A stretch of 11,698 nucleotides of DNA from positions 1 through 11,698 of the forward strand of contig DKKP01000400.1 of assembly GCA_002455335.1 (NCBI GenBank), written 5' to 3'. The position numbers were made by a program, and so were the translations under genes. Of this stretch, positions 1 to 7,537 are shown one piece after another. How positions within the stretch are numbered: the stretch's first letter is position 1; each line of letters starts with the position of its first letter. Origin of the DNA: Anaerolineales bacterium UBA6663. Its GTDB lineage: Bacteria; Chloroflexota; Anaerolineae; Anaerolineales; UBA6663. The notes below the pieces were generated by a model. The model was not told where the DNA came from and did not search any database. It worked only from the letters and a program-made list of their open reading frames with translations.

Positions 1-3000
1 CGATAGCTGCCGGCCTCGTCGGGCGTGAAGTCCACCGATGCGCGGCCCTGGGCATCGGTCGTGACAGGCGCATCGTCGATCGGCGTGCGCGTCTCAGCGC
101 AATCCCACGTGCTCTGTCGCGTCACCGGGTCGACGCTCTGGGCGCAATCCCAATCCTGTCGCTCGAGCGCGGCCCGGACTCGCTGGTTGGGCGCGACCGT
201 GCCGTCGGCGTTGAGGCTGAGCACCTCGAGCGCCACAGGCGCGCCGGCGTCGACGAGATAGCGATCGGCGGCGACGCCGACGGCGAGCTGCGCCGGATGC
301 GCTGTGATGCTGGCGCGGCCGGCCACCTGCACATCGCCGGCCGGGTCGGTGACCACGGCCTGGATCTCGTAGTTCAGGATCCGACCTGGATCGCCGGCCG
401 GGGCCTCGAACGTCAGCGTCGCGCGCCCGTCGGCATCGGTCGTGCCGATTGCCTCGACGATCAGACCCAGGCCGGCGCCCGAGAACACGAACGGGTCGAA
501 GTCTGGGTCGGTGAAGGAAAAGCCTCCGGGCACATCCGGTTCGAAGCCTGTGGGCGTGCCAAACACGCGCCACTCGACCGCTGCGCCGCTGACGGGCAGA
601 TCAAAGAAGAAGCGCACGTCGAGCTCGGCTGTGACCGTCTCGCCGAAGACCGCCTCGGGCGCGGCGGGCGTCACGGTGACGTTGAACTCGGGCTTGCGGT
701 ACTCGGCCAGGGTGAAGTAACCGTTGCCGATCGGCGGGTCGCTCATTGCGGCATCGACACGCCTGACCACGACCGAGTACGAGCCAAGCTCGGCGTCAGG
801 CTCGAACGGCAGCGACAACGTAAACGAGCCAAACGCCGAGAGCGGCCTGACCTCGTCGTGCACGACGACGCCGATCGGGTCATAGACGGTTACGGCGACC
901 TCGTCGAACGACGGGAGCGTGTAGCGGGCATTAAACCCGGACCGAACGATGCCGGTTGTCTCGACCGTCTCGCCGGGGCGGTACAACGGGCGATCGGTCG
1001 TGACATACGCGGTCAGCGGCGATTCGTCGTAGCGCTGCTCGATGGCGAAAGCATACGGCTCGACGCCATAAGCCCAGCTCGTCGACGCGGCCGCCACGCG
1101 TGTTGGGTCATCGGAGAACACGGCGAGATCGGCCCAGGAGGGCACATAGGCATCCCAGGCAAACGTCGCGACGCCTTCGGTGTCGGTGTTGGCCGAGGCC
1201 AGGGGGCTTCCGTCCATCTGGCGGATCGTCAGCGGCAGATCCGTGACCGGGGCGCCGTTGCGAACGTCGATGGCCCAAGCGAGCGCGCTGCCCTGGCCGG
1301 CCTTGAGCGTGAGCTGGATATTGGAGACCAGGACGGCTTCGGCGAGTTCGCCGAGCTCGCCGCCCGGATACGCCCGAACGACGTAGAGACCCGGCGCCAA
1401 TGCGCCCCCTTCCGCCAGAGGCACGGCCGTGATCACGCGCTCGTTGCGCACGCCGCCGGGTGTGACGACCCAGGTACGGGCGATGTCAAGCGGCGCTGCT
1501 TCATCGTACGAGCCGCCGGCGTAGGCCAGGAAGGTCGTCTCGTCGACGGCCGAGAGGTTGAAATCCATGCTCCCGGTGTTGCGCGTCGTGAGCGTCGCGG
1601 CGGTCGGGCCTTCGGCCGGGAAGAAACTCACCAGCCCGGTTCCGCCGAGCTGGGCCTGCGGTGGATAGTCGCCTGTCGAGAACGTCACGGTCTGCGGCTC
1701 GTTGAGCGCCGGCGCGCCGTAGGGATCGAGCATGCCGGTGTCGAGCGCGAGCGTGTAAGTCGTGCCGGGGAGCAGTTCGTACGACAGCCAGTACGTGCGC
1801 TCCGCCTCGCTCCAGTACGTGTACACGCCGTTGACCTGGGGCGAGATCGCGATGGACGCGTCGAGCGTGGCCACATCCATCGGCGAGTCGAAGATCAGGC
1901 GGATCGAACCGTAGGGCTCGACGTCGACCGAGCCATCGGCTGGCTCAACAGCGGCCAGCCGGGCGGGCAGCACCGTGGTGAACGACGATGTCGCGGCGGC
2001 CATGCCGGGGCCGCTTGCGCCGACGGCGCGCGCGCCAGCGGCGAACGTAGCCGCGTAGGTTGTCCCGAGCGCCAGCGGCGCGGCGGGCGTGAAGCCCAGG
2101 CTGCGGCCATCGCCCGACCAGGTGAACGCGCCGGGCACGGCGCCCTCGGGTCCGACCAGTGCAAACGCGGCCTCGGTGCTGGCCTGATCCATCGGCTGGT
2201 TGAAGGTCGTGGTGATCGGCGCCGTCAGCGGCACGTGAAGCGCGTCGCTTGCAGGCTCGGTGCCGACGATCGCGGGCAGCGCCACCGTGAACGACCAGGC
2301 GACGTCGTCGGCCAGGTCGGTGCCGAGCGTGTCGGTCAGGCCGGCCGCGACGCGAGCCGCGTAGGTTGCCCCGCCGACAAGTGGCTGCGCGGGACGGAAG
2401 CGGTACAGGCTTGTGGTGACCCATTCGCCTGTCCCGGGCGTCTCGGGTGAGAGCGTCAGCGGGTTGATCAGGTCGGCCTGGTCGGCCACGCCGGTGAGTG
2501 GCACGATCGGGCGGTTGAACGCGACCGAGATCACGCTGTCGGCGGCGGCGGAGGCCGAATCGGGCGCGGGGTAAACCTGCGCGACGGCGAGCTCGCCAAC
2601 CGTCTGGAACGAAAACCCGAACGGCTCGTTCAGCTCGAGCCCGGCGCTGTTGCGCACGCCGGCGGCCACCTCAGCCTGATAGCCGCGGCTGTGGGCGAGC
2701 GGCTCCGACGGGGTGAAGGTCAGGGTGGCGTTGTTGTCGCTCCAGGCGAAAGCGCCGGGTACGGTCGAACCGTCGTCCGAGACCAGTTTGAACGCGCCCT
2801 CGACGCTACTCCGGTCCATGGCTGCGTCGAAGTACACGACCACGGGCGCGGCCGGGGCCTGTTCGGCGCCGGGCTCGGGCAGGCGGTCGATCACGGCCGG
2901 CGGGACGGCAGGCAGCGGCGTTGGCCAGGGCGCCGGCGTGCGTGTCGGCTGTGGCGTAAGGGTCGGCGCCGGGTTCAACGAGGCGCAGGCCAACGAGGCG

Positions 3001-3065
3001 GCCAGCAATGCCGACAGAGCCCACGCCCCATGCGAACGAGCGCCCCGATGTAGATTGGTGATCAT
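1..3065 (-). CDS. Alpha-2-macroglobulin family protein with N-terminal Ig-like repeats (partial, C-terminus off the left edge)
   Basis: The reading frame is open for 1021 residues and runs off the window. ATG at 3065 follows AGGAAG with a 5-nt gap. Residues 1-27 look like a signal peptide ending at Cys27; the preceding Ser-Leu-Ala is a poor lipobox, so lipoprotein status is uncertain. A Pro/Thr-rich linker (about 31-56) follows. Four Big_5/SbsA-type Ig-like domains lie at about 58-155, 157-262, 264-365 and 367-465, with recurring F-x-x-P/A-M-D and TFTP/GFTP-like segments. Macroglobulin-type domains follow: the MG2 signature TDRPLYRPGE is at 690-699 and the YRKPEF motif typical of bacterial A2M/YfaS at 789-794. 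Two Trp-Asp-Cys motifs (Cys974, Cys989) sit close together and could form a disulfide. The thioester (CxEQ) region would lie beyond the window, so its presence is unknown. Bacterial A2Ms are thought to trap foreign proteases at the cell surface. Family assignment is firm; function is inferred. Confidence 0.93.
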   Translation of the reverse strand, partial: MITNLHRGARSHGAWALSALLAASLACASLNPAPTLTPQPTRTPAPWPTPLPAVPPAVIDRLPEPGAEQAPAAPVVVYFDAAMDRSSVEGAFKLVSDDGSTVPGAFAWSDNNATLTFTPSEPLAHSRGYQAEVAAGVRNSAGLELNEPFGFSFQTVGELAVAQVYPAPDSASAAADSVISVAFNRPIVPLTGVADQADLINPLTLSPETPGTGEWVTTSLYRFRPAQPLVGGATYAARVAAGLTDTLGTDLADDVAWSFTVALPAIVGTEPASDALHVPLTAPITTTFNQPMDQASTEAAFALVGPEGAVPGAFTWSGDGRSLGFTPAAPLALGTTYAATFAAGARAVGASGPGMAAATSSFTTVLPARLAAVEPADGSVDVEPYGSIRLIFDSPMDVATLDASIAISPQVNGVYTYWSEAERTYWLSYELLPGTTYTLALDTGMLDPYGAPALNEPQTVTFSTGDYPPQAQLGGTGLVSFFPAEGPTAATLTTRNTGSMDFNLSAVDETTFLAYAGGSYDEAAPLDIARTWVVTPGGVRNERVITAVPLAEGGALAPGLYVVRAYPGGELGELAEAVLVSNIQLTLKAGQGSALAWAIDVRNGAPVTDLPLTIRQMDGSPLASANTDTEGVATFAWDAYVPSWADLAVFSDDPTRVAAASTSWAYGVEPYAFAIEQRYDESPLTAYVTTDRPLYRPGETVETTGIVRSGFNARYTLPSFDEVAVTVYDPIGVVVHDEVRPLSAFGSFTLSLPFEPDAELGSYSVVVRRVDAAMSDPPIGNGYFTLAEYRKPEFNVTVTPAAPEAVFGETVTAELDVRFFFDLPVSGAAVEWRVFGTPTGFEPDVPGGFSFTDPDFDPFVFSGAGLGLIVEAIGTTDADGRATLTFEAPAGDPGRILNYEIQAVVTDPAGDVQVAGRASITAHPAQLAVGVAADRYLVDAGAPVALEVLSLNADGTVAPNQRVRAALERQDWDCAQSVDPVTRQSTWDCAETRTPIDDAPVTTDAQGRASVDFTPDEAGSY

Positions 3066-3070
3066 CTTGG

Positions 3071-3101
3071 CTTCCTGGTTGTTGTGGACAACGTCATTGT
3101 A
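3071..3101 (-). promoter_or_regulatory. Candidate -10 box and ribosome binding site of the A2M gene
   Basis: On the minus strand, TACAAT at 3101-3096 lies 30 bp before the ATG, and AGGAAG at 3076-3071 lies 5 nt before it. The ribosome binding site is good and fixes the start at 3065. The -10 match is plausible, but I see no TTGACA-like -35 at the usual distance. Confidence 0.45.
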
Positions 3102-3138
3102 CGAGAAAGACGTCGGGTGGGGGTATCCGGCTCCCGCG

Positions 3139-3300
3139 GGTGGCGATTCTAACCTTGGACCTGACAGGTCCACTCGCTTTTGCAAGAAAACAAGGCCCTC
3201 GCCAAAACGCCTTTGGCGATTCGGGTCGGAATTTCTAACCTGGCGGGCCTGTCAACGGGTAGCAGACGACACCTGCCAGGCCTCTCAACAACCACAACCA
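3139..3300. repeat. Cluster of short inverted repeats in the 441-bp divergent spacer 3066-3506
   Basis: The spacer between the divergent A2M and hydrolase genes contains no convincing gene. It holds GGACCTG-A-CAGGTCC (3157-3171), a perfect hairpin with 8-bp arms TCGCCAAA/TTTGGCGA and a 5-nt loop (3199-3219), and a looser pair CCTGGCGGG (3239-3247) / CCTGCCAGG (3272-3280) with one mismatch. Two partly similar segments, each starting GGCGATTC and later reading TTCTAACCT, lie at 3142-3156 and 3215-3241, which suggests a degenerate interspersed repeat. Nearer the hydrolase, GATCGCTCCGC occurs twice (3328-3338 and 3359-3369). Neither flanking gene ends here, so these hairpins are unlikely to be their terminators. 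Confidence 0.5.
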
Positions 3301-3472
3301 GGCCGGGTCCTGTCCGGGCAGAGCTCGGATCGCTCCGCTGCACACGGACCTATCGCGAGATCGCTCCGCGTCATCGCCGCAGAGCCGCCTAATGGGCTGG
3401 TTGCTGAGAACGACATCCCAACTCGCCCGGGCCTATCGTCAGGAGATACTCATGTGGCCGCCTCTCGCCCTG

Positions 3473-3481
3473 TGATATGTT
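3473..3481 (+). promoter_or_regulatory. Weak candidate extended -10 promoter for the MBL-fold hydrolase
   Basis: TGATATGTT matches a TGn extended -10 followed by TATGTT, 25 bp before the ATG at 3507. No -35 is recognisable, and the ribosome binding site before the ATG is weak (an AGG a few bases upstream). This is a low-confidence motif match. Confidence 0.25.
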
Positions 3482-3506
3482 TCGAGGGCAACCCTGACAG
3501 GCACCC

Positions 3507-4133
3507 ATGGAACTCCTCACCCTACCCCTCGGCCCGCTGGGCACCAATTGCTACATCGCGACCGACACGGCCGGCACTGCGGCCATCATCGACCCAGGCG
3601 GCGACGCTGAGATCGTGCTCCAGGCTCTCGCCACAAAGGGCTGGCGCGCCGGACACATCCTGCTCACCCATGCTCACTTCGATCACATCGGCGCGGTGGC
3701 TGAGTTGTGCAGCGCCCTGAACGTGCCGGTCGCCCTGCATGCGCTCGATCTGCCACTCTATCGCTCCGGAGGCGGCGGGCGCAAATATGGGCTGACGTTC
3801 GAGGTTGGGCCGGATCCGGAAGTGGCGCTGGATGACGTCGGGACGATCACGGTCGGCGCCACGACGTTCGAGGTGCGCTTCGTGCCCGGGCACACCGTAG
3901 GTCACGTGGCGTTCTACGCACCGGAGGCCGGCGCCGTCTTCAGCGGGGATGTGCTTTTCGAAGATGGGATCGGGCGAACCGATCTGCCGGGCGGCTCCTA
4001 CGAACGCCTGATGCTGAGCATCCGCGAGCAACTCCTGACCCTACCCGACGCCACGGCCGTCTACCCTGGCCATGGCCCGGCCACCACGATCGGGCGCGAA
4101 CGCCAGCTCAACCCGTTTCTGGCCGCCGACTGA
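3507..4133 (+). CDS. Metallo-beta-lactamase-fold hydrolase, GloC/YcbL (glyoxalase II)-like
   Basis: The 208-residue protein is a single metallo-beta-lactamase-fold domain. Metal ligands are visible: the THAHFDH motif gives His55, His57, Asp59 and His60; PGHT gives His129; SGDVLF gives Asp148; the C-terminal PGHG gives His189. The GRTDLPGG segment (156-163) and the ending E-R-x-L-N-P-F-L resemble the E. coli YcbL/GloC type, which hydrolyses S-lactoylglutathione-like thioesters. Its length also matches that single-domain form and lacks the extra C-terminal domain of classical GloB. The true substrate is unknown; a bacterium without glutathione could use another thiol. The gene is transcribed alone: it diverges from the A2M gene and converges with the glycosyltransferase, whose end is 40 bp away. 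No convincing terminator hairpin is visible in that 40-bp gap. The fold is certain, the substrate is inferred. Confidence 0.92.
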   Translation: MELLTLPLGPLGTNCYIATDTAGTAAIIDPGGDAEIVLQALATKGWRAGHILLTHAHFDHIGAVAELCSALNVPVALHALDLPLYRSGGGGRKYGLTFEVGPDPEVALDDVGTITVGATTFEVRFVPGHTVGHVAFYAPEAGAVFSGDVLFEDGIGRTDLPGGSYERLMLSIREQLLTLPDATAVYPGHGPATTIGRERQLNPFLAAD

Positions 4134-4173
4134 GGGCTTTGTCGCGATCGAGGCCAGCCGACCCGCGCCGCAC

Positions 4174-5712
4174 TCAACGTTGCCGGCGGTATATGGCGTA
4201 GTCGCCGATCCGGATCATCAAATCGAACTCGGCCGCGACGACCTCGGCCCGGTAGACCTGCGTGAATGCCGCCATCCGGCCGATGATCAGAAAATCGGGA
4301 TCGTTGCGCAGGACGTTATAGGTCGATGCGGGCCCGCCAGAAGGATAGAACACCCGTCGGATCGCGGCCATCTGGTCGGCCTGCCCGGGCCTGCTGTAGT
4401 CGGTGCGGCGCGTCAACGCATCCAGCTCCCACTCCCAGCTCTCAATAACCGCATCGGCCGGGAGATTCGTTCGGATGTACGTCGCCACCGTCTCGATCTG
4501 TGAAAGCCGCGGCTCAGCCAGGATCCGGGTCACATTGCCCAGGATCACGGCGCCGACGAGTGCGAGTGTCGCGACCCGCCACGGCCAGGCCCCGAACTCC
4601 GGCCGACGCAACAGGACGTTTGCGCCAAGCCCAAACAGGAACCAGGCAAGCACCCAACCCGAAAACGCATAGCGCGTCCAGCCGATCGAGACCAGCGCAA
4701 ACCATAGCGCGTGTCCGGCGACGATCAGGGTCAGCGTCAGTTGCGCCCAGGTTCGGGGCTGCCAGGCCCGGGCCCGACGCGCCAGCATGCCGCCGCTGAC
4801 CAGCACAACCACGACCATGAAACCGAACATCGCCCAGGCGCTCGTTGATAGCGTCCGCCCAAACAACGTCGTGAGCAGATTGGTGCCGACCGTCACGCTC
4901 AGCATCGCCGCGTATTCGGCCTGGCGGCTTTCGTCGACGCTGAAGCGGGACAGCATCTGCCAGCCCACCATGACGATCGCGATCGCGACCCAGGGCGCGA
5001 CCTCTCGCGCAAGCCGTCGCAACCCCGAGCGCCGCAGACGCCATACTCGCGCCGCAACGACCAGGGTCAGACCCGGCAGGAGACCGAAAGCACCCTGGGT
5101 CTTCGAGAGCAGGCCCAGCCCAACCAGCAAACCGGGTAAGCTCGCGCGCCACAGCGAACGACCCGAGCGTTCGACCTCCCAACCTCGGAACCACAGCCAT
5201 AGACCGAGCAGGACCAGGGCGACAGACGGGATCTCGCCCATCACCTGCCGTCCGAGCCAGACAAACCCGGTGTCGCCAATCGTCGGTGCAGCCAGGATCA
5301 GCAGCGCCGCCAGCAGCCCGGTCTGCCAGTTCCTGAACCAACGCCCGAGCAGGTACACGCCAGTCAGCGCAAGGAGCGCGTAGGCCACGCTCGGTAGACG
5401 CGATTGCCAGATGCCGGGCCCGAATAGCGCGTATGTCGCGGCGATGGGAAGCAGGTCCGCCGGGCCGGTACCCGCTGCCGGATCGAAGGGTCGCACAGCA
5501 TCGTAGTCGGCTGTGGCGTACTGCCCTGTCGTGACCAGCACATAGGCCTGGTTGGCGCGAAAGCCCTCGTCGAACCACATCGCCGGTGTCTGCTCAAGGC
5601 GCCAGAGCAACAGAGGCAAAGCGAGGAGATAGAGCCCGATCAACGGCAATGGGACGACCGATAGCCGCGGTTCAACGCGTGGCACCCAGCGTGTGAGGGG
5701 CACTGTGCGCAT
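4174..5712 (-). CDS. GT39/PMT-type polytopic membrane glycosyltransferase (ArnT-like GT-C fold)
   Basis: The protein has 512 residues and many hydrophobic segments, the first at about 19-37, then roughly ten more to about residue 395. A soluble C-terminal part (about 396-512) follows. The WFDEG motif (Asp48-Glu49), just after the first membrane helix, is the hallmark acidic pair of GT-C enzymes such as PMT and ArnT. A second acidic motif, QVMGEIPS (Glu160), and LLSKTQG (Lys204) also fit the family. Members transfer a sugar from a polyprenyl-phosphate donor to proteins or lipids on the outer side of the membrane; donor and acceptor here cannot be deduced. The ATG at 5712 is preceded, in the same frame and one codon earlier, by TGA, so translation cannot begin further upstream without readthrough. 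No strong ribosome binding site is seen. It is last in the minus-strand run, 163 bp after the PstS-like gene. Family call firm, role uncertain. Confidence 0.88.
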   Translation of the reverse strand: MRTVPLTRWVPRVEPRLSVVPLPLIGLYLLALPLLLWRLEQTPAMWFDEGFRANQAYVLVTTGQYATADYDAVRPFDPAAGTGPADLLPIAATYALFGPGIWQSRLPSVAYALLALTGVYLLGRWFRNWQTGLLAALLILAAPTIGDTGFVWLGRQVMGEIPSVALVLLGLWLWFRGWEVERSGRSLWRASLPGLLVGLGLLSKTQGAFGLLPGLTLVVAARVWRLRRSGLRRLAREVAPWVAIAIVMVGWQMLSRFSVDESRQAEYAAMLSVTVGTNLLTTLFGRTLSTSAWAMFGFMVVVVLVSGGMLARRARAWQPRTWAQLTLTLIVAGHALWFALVSIGWTRYAFSGWVLAWFLFGLGANVLLRRPEFGAWPWRVATLALVGAVILGNVTRILAEPRLSQIETVATYIRTNLPADAVIESWEWELDALTRRTDYSRPGQADQMAAIRRVFYPSGGPASTYNVLRNDPDFLIIGRMAAFTQVYRAEVVAAEFDLMIRIGDYAIYRRQR

Positions 5713-5875
5713 GGGTCAGTCGGACAGCTGGTGGGGAAGCCAGGCAAGGAGATTGGCGCACACGGCGGCCATCGCCATCAGGATGCGACTCATCCGAACA
5801 ACGATAGCGGCCGCGTTCTGCGACCAGGATGGGCCGTTGGTCATGGCCCTTTTGAGGTGACCCTCGTGGAAGCGG

Positions 5876-6643
5876 TCAGGGCGCGGCGAGCGGGATATGT
5901 CGCTCGGCCACCACAAACTGACCCGCCGGTGATTGGGCCCACGCCAACCAGTCGCGAACCACGCCCGTCGGTTCGTTCGCCGCGCGCGCCTCGAGCCCGA
6001 TCATGATCGACAACGAAGTGGACAACACCCGCAGCGTCGCGTCGGTCTCGGGCGATGGCAACACGCCGATCGCGCCGGCGGTGCCGGAGATCAGTGCCCG
6101 GGACGCCGCCCAGCCGGGCGCGACCCGGGCCGTCGGCGGAGCGACGCCAAGGCCAAACCTCTGAGTGATCAGTCGTTCAGCTTCGCTTTCGGATTCCCGT
6201 GTCACGACTGTAATTGGCCCCGGCGAGCCACCCACCTGTGCCCAATCCTCGACCTCACCCGACAGCACCGCAGCCAGTTGAGCGGCACTCAGCGTGGGCG
6301 GCGCGGCTGCAGCTGCCATGGCTGGCACGAGCTTCACGCCGCCAAGCGGAGATCGGAAACCTGACCCGGCGGGCTCGATCTCGGCAGCGATGAGCACATG
6401 TGCATCGGGCTCGGTCGCAGGAACGATCAGTATCGTTACATCGGGTCTGACCTCGCGATACGCTTCAGCCAGGTCGCGCGCCAGGCTCTCTCCCATGTCG
6501 GTCGCCGCCACCCGCACAACGACGGGTGTCGGGGCGACGGTCGGCGTTCCACTTGGGCCGGCTGTGCAGGCAGCCAGACACAAACCGAGGACAAAACCCG
6601 GCCCGGCTACCAGAAGATCGCGTCTCAACGACCGTGCCCTCAC
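5876..6643 (-). CDS. PstS-like periplasmic-binding lipoprotein with degenerate phosphate site
   Basis: I start this gene at GTG 6643, which overlaps the uppP stop as GTGA; this gives 255 residues with a clean signal peptide. An in-frame TTG at 6628 is an alternative. Arg-rich residues 3-8, a hydrophobic stretch and the lipobox LAAC (Cys26) indicate a lipoprotein, followed by a Thr/Pro linker. The rest resembles the PstS/PBP-like fold: LSAAQLAAVLSGEVEDW (118-134), a G-G-S-x-G-P-I-T-V-V-T-R segment and GAIGVLP (190-196). It is shorter than typical PstS. Where PstS has Arg-x3-Ser-Gly-Thr to bind phosphate, this protein has Arg149-x3-Ser153-Glu-Ala, so Gly and Thr are lost, and the usual early SS/R ligand motif is not evident. 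Phosphate binding by the standard mode is therefore doubtful. No pstCAB genes are nearby. It may bind another anion or have a structural or sensory role. Confidence 0.8.
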   Translation of the reverse strand: MRARSLRRDLLVAGPGFVLGLCLAACTAGPSGTPTVAPTPVVVRVAATDMGESLARDLAEAYREVRPDVTILIVPATEPDAHVLIAAEIEPAGSGFRSPLGGVKLVPAMAAAAAPPTLSAAQLAAVLSGEVEDWAQVGGSPGPITVVTRESESEAERLITQRFGLGVAPPTARVAPGWAASRALISGTAGAIGVLPSPETDATLRVLSTSLSIMIGLEARAANEPTGVVRDWLAWAQSPAGQFVVAERHIPLAAP

Positions 6644-7467
6644 GCGAACGAAAGCCCCAGAAAGGCTACGCACAAGATCGAGAACCCGATGCGATACCAG
6701 CCGAAGACGGCCATGCTCTGGCGGGCGAGGAACCCGAGCAGCCAGTGAATACAGGCCAGCCCGACGACCAGCGACACGGCCGTGCCAAGCGCCAGCGGCG
6801 GCAAATACTGAGCAAAGTTCGGCGTCTCGAGCAGATCCTTGACGGCGATGACGCTCGCGCCGGTCAGCGCCGGGACCATCAACAAGAAGCTGAACCGCGC
6901 CGCGGCCCGCCGCTCGAGCCCGCGCACAAGGCCGCCGCAAATCGTAGCCGCCGAGCGCGAAACGCCGGGGAAGAGCGCCAGCGCCTGGAACGCGCCGATG
7001 ATCAACCCGTCCTTCCAGTCAAGCGTCTCGATGGCGCGATCGCGCCGTCCGATGCGCTCGGAGACGAAGATCAGGGCCGCGGCCACGCCCATGATCGTCG
7101 CCACGATCAGCGGCTGGCCGTGCAACCCCTCGACGGCATCACGGGCGAGCAATGCGATGACCACAGCCGGCACCGTGCCGACGACGATGATCCAGCCCAG
7201 CCGCGCCTCGGCCGTCTCAAACGGCCGGCGCGCGATCAGGCCCGTGACGACCGCGCGCGCGATGCCCCACAGATCGCGCCAGAAGTAGATGACCACCGAA
7301 ATCACCGTGCCGAACTGCAGCAGGATGTCGAAGATGAAGACCGACTGCTCATCCAACGTCCAGCCCAACAACGCCGGCACCAGGATCAGGTGCGCCGTCG
7401 ACGAGATCGGCAGGAACTCGGTGATCCCCTGGATGATGCCCAGGATGATTGATTGGAGCAGATCCAT
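6640..7467 (-). CDS. uppP: Undecaprenyl-diphosphatase UppP (BacA)
   Basis: This 275-residue integral membrane enzyme removes a phosphate from undecaprenyl pyrophosphate, recycling the lipid carrier for peptidoglycan and other envelope polymers; it is also linked to bacitracin tolerance. The family motif (E/Q)xxxE appears as Gln13 and Glu17 in QGITEFLPISST, followed by His26. The second signature, PGVSRSAAT, is at 167-175 with Arg171 as the expected catalytic arginine. Length and hydrophobic profile are normal. ATG 7467 is chosen over an in-frame upstream ATG at 7521 because it is preceded by AAAGG with a 9-nt gap and starts exactly at the conserved N-terminus; the upstream ATG lies inside a palindrome. 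The 3' end overlaps the PstS-like lipoprotein by 4 bp, suggesting translational coupling. tgt lies upstream on the same strand, separated by a repeat-rich hairpin region. Confidence 0.97.
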   Translation of the reverse strand: MDLLQSIILGIIQGITEFLPISSTAHLILVPALLGWTLDEQSVFIFDILLQFGTVISVVIYFWRDLWGIARAVVTGLIARRPFETAEARLGWIIVVGTVPAVVIALLARDAVEGLHGQPLIVATIMGVAAALIFVSERIGRRDRAIETLDWKDGLIIGAFQALALFPGVSRSAATICGGLVRGLERRAAARFSFLLMVPALTGASVIAVKDLLETPNFAQYLPPLALGTAVSLVVGLACIHWLLGFLARQSMAVFGWYRIGFSILCVAFLGLSFA

Positions 7468-7489
7468 GTGTTGATACCTTTTATTACTT

Positions 7490-7537
7490 GTGGGGCGTCG
7501 TGCGATCGCACGACGCCCCACGCACCACGCTTCACGC
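7490..7537. repeat. 32-bp perfect palindrome within a 7-bp-period repeat array between tgt and uppP
   Basis: Bases 7490-7521 form a perfect palindrome: arms GTGGGGCGTCGTGCGA and its reverse complement, with no spacer, centred on GATC at 7504-7507. Read on the minus strand from 7537, the sequence breaks into heptamers GCGTGAA, GCGTGGT, GCGTGGG, GCGTCGT and GCGATCG, followed by inverted units. The tgt stop codon (7532-7534) lies within the first unit. On the minus strand the hairpin is followed by an A-rich stretch rather than T-rich, so it is not a canonical intrinsic terminator. It could pause transcription, protect the tgt mRNA 3' end or separate tgt and uppP expression. Confidence 0.85.

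Noticed and set aside
297..2450. A 717-codon open frame on the plus strand opposite the A2M gene
   Set aside because: Its product is Arg/Gly-rich with no recognisable domain, as expected for an antisense frame of high-GC coding DNA. The minus-strand frame has clear signal peptide, Ig-like and MG motifs.
3180..3392. 70-codon plus-strand frame in the A2M-hydrolase spacer
   Set aside because: It runs through inverted repeats, lacks a ribosome binding site and shows no coding signature; treated as repeat-derived.
4134..4173. Possible bidirectional terminator between the convergent hydrolase and glycosyltransferase genes
   Set aside because: No stable stem with a T-tract is visible in these 40 bp.
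5831..5849. GGGCC/GGCCC hairpin after the PstS-like gene as a terminator
   Set aside because: Only five base pairs, and on the minus strand it is not followed by a T-tract; the TTTT lies on the plus-strand side, where no gene ends.
7502..7509. GCGATCGC octamers (HIP1-like) at 4979, 7036, 7502 and 8865
   Set aside because: Four occurrences is above my rough chance expectation of about one or fewer at this GC content, but too few to claim a HIP1-type system; three are inside coding sequence and one belongs to the larger palindrome.
7468..7521. Upstream ATG at 7521 for UppP, adding 18 residues
   Set aside because: The extension is encoded by the palindrome and the ATG at 7467 has its own ribosome binding site and the conserved N-terminus.
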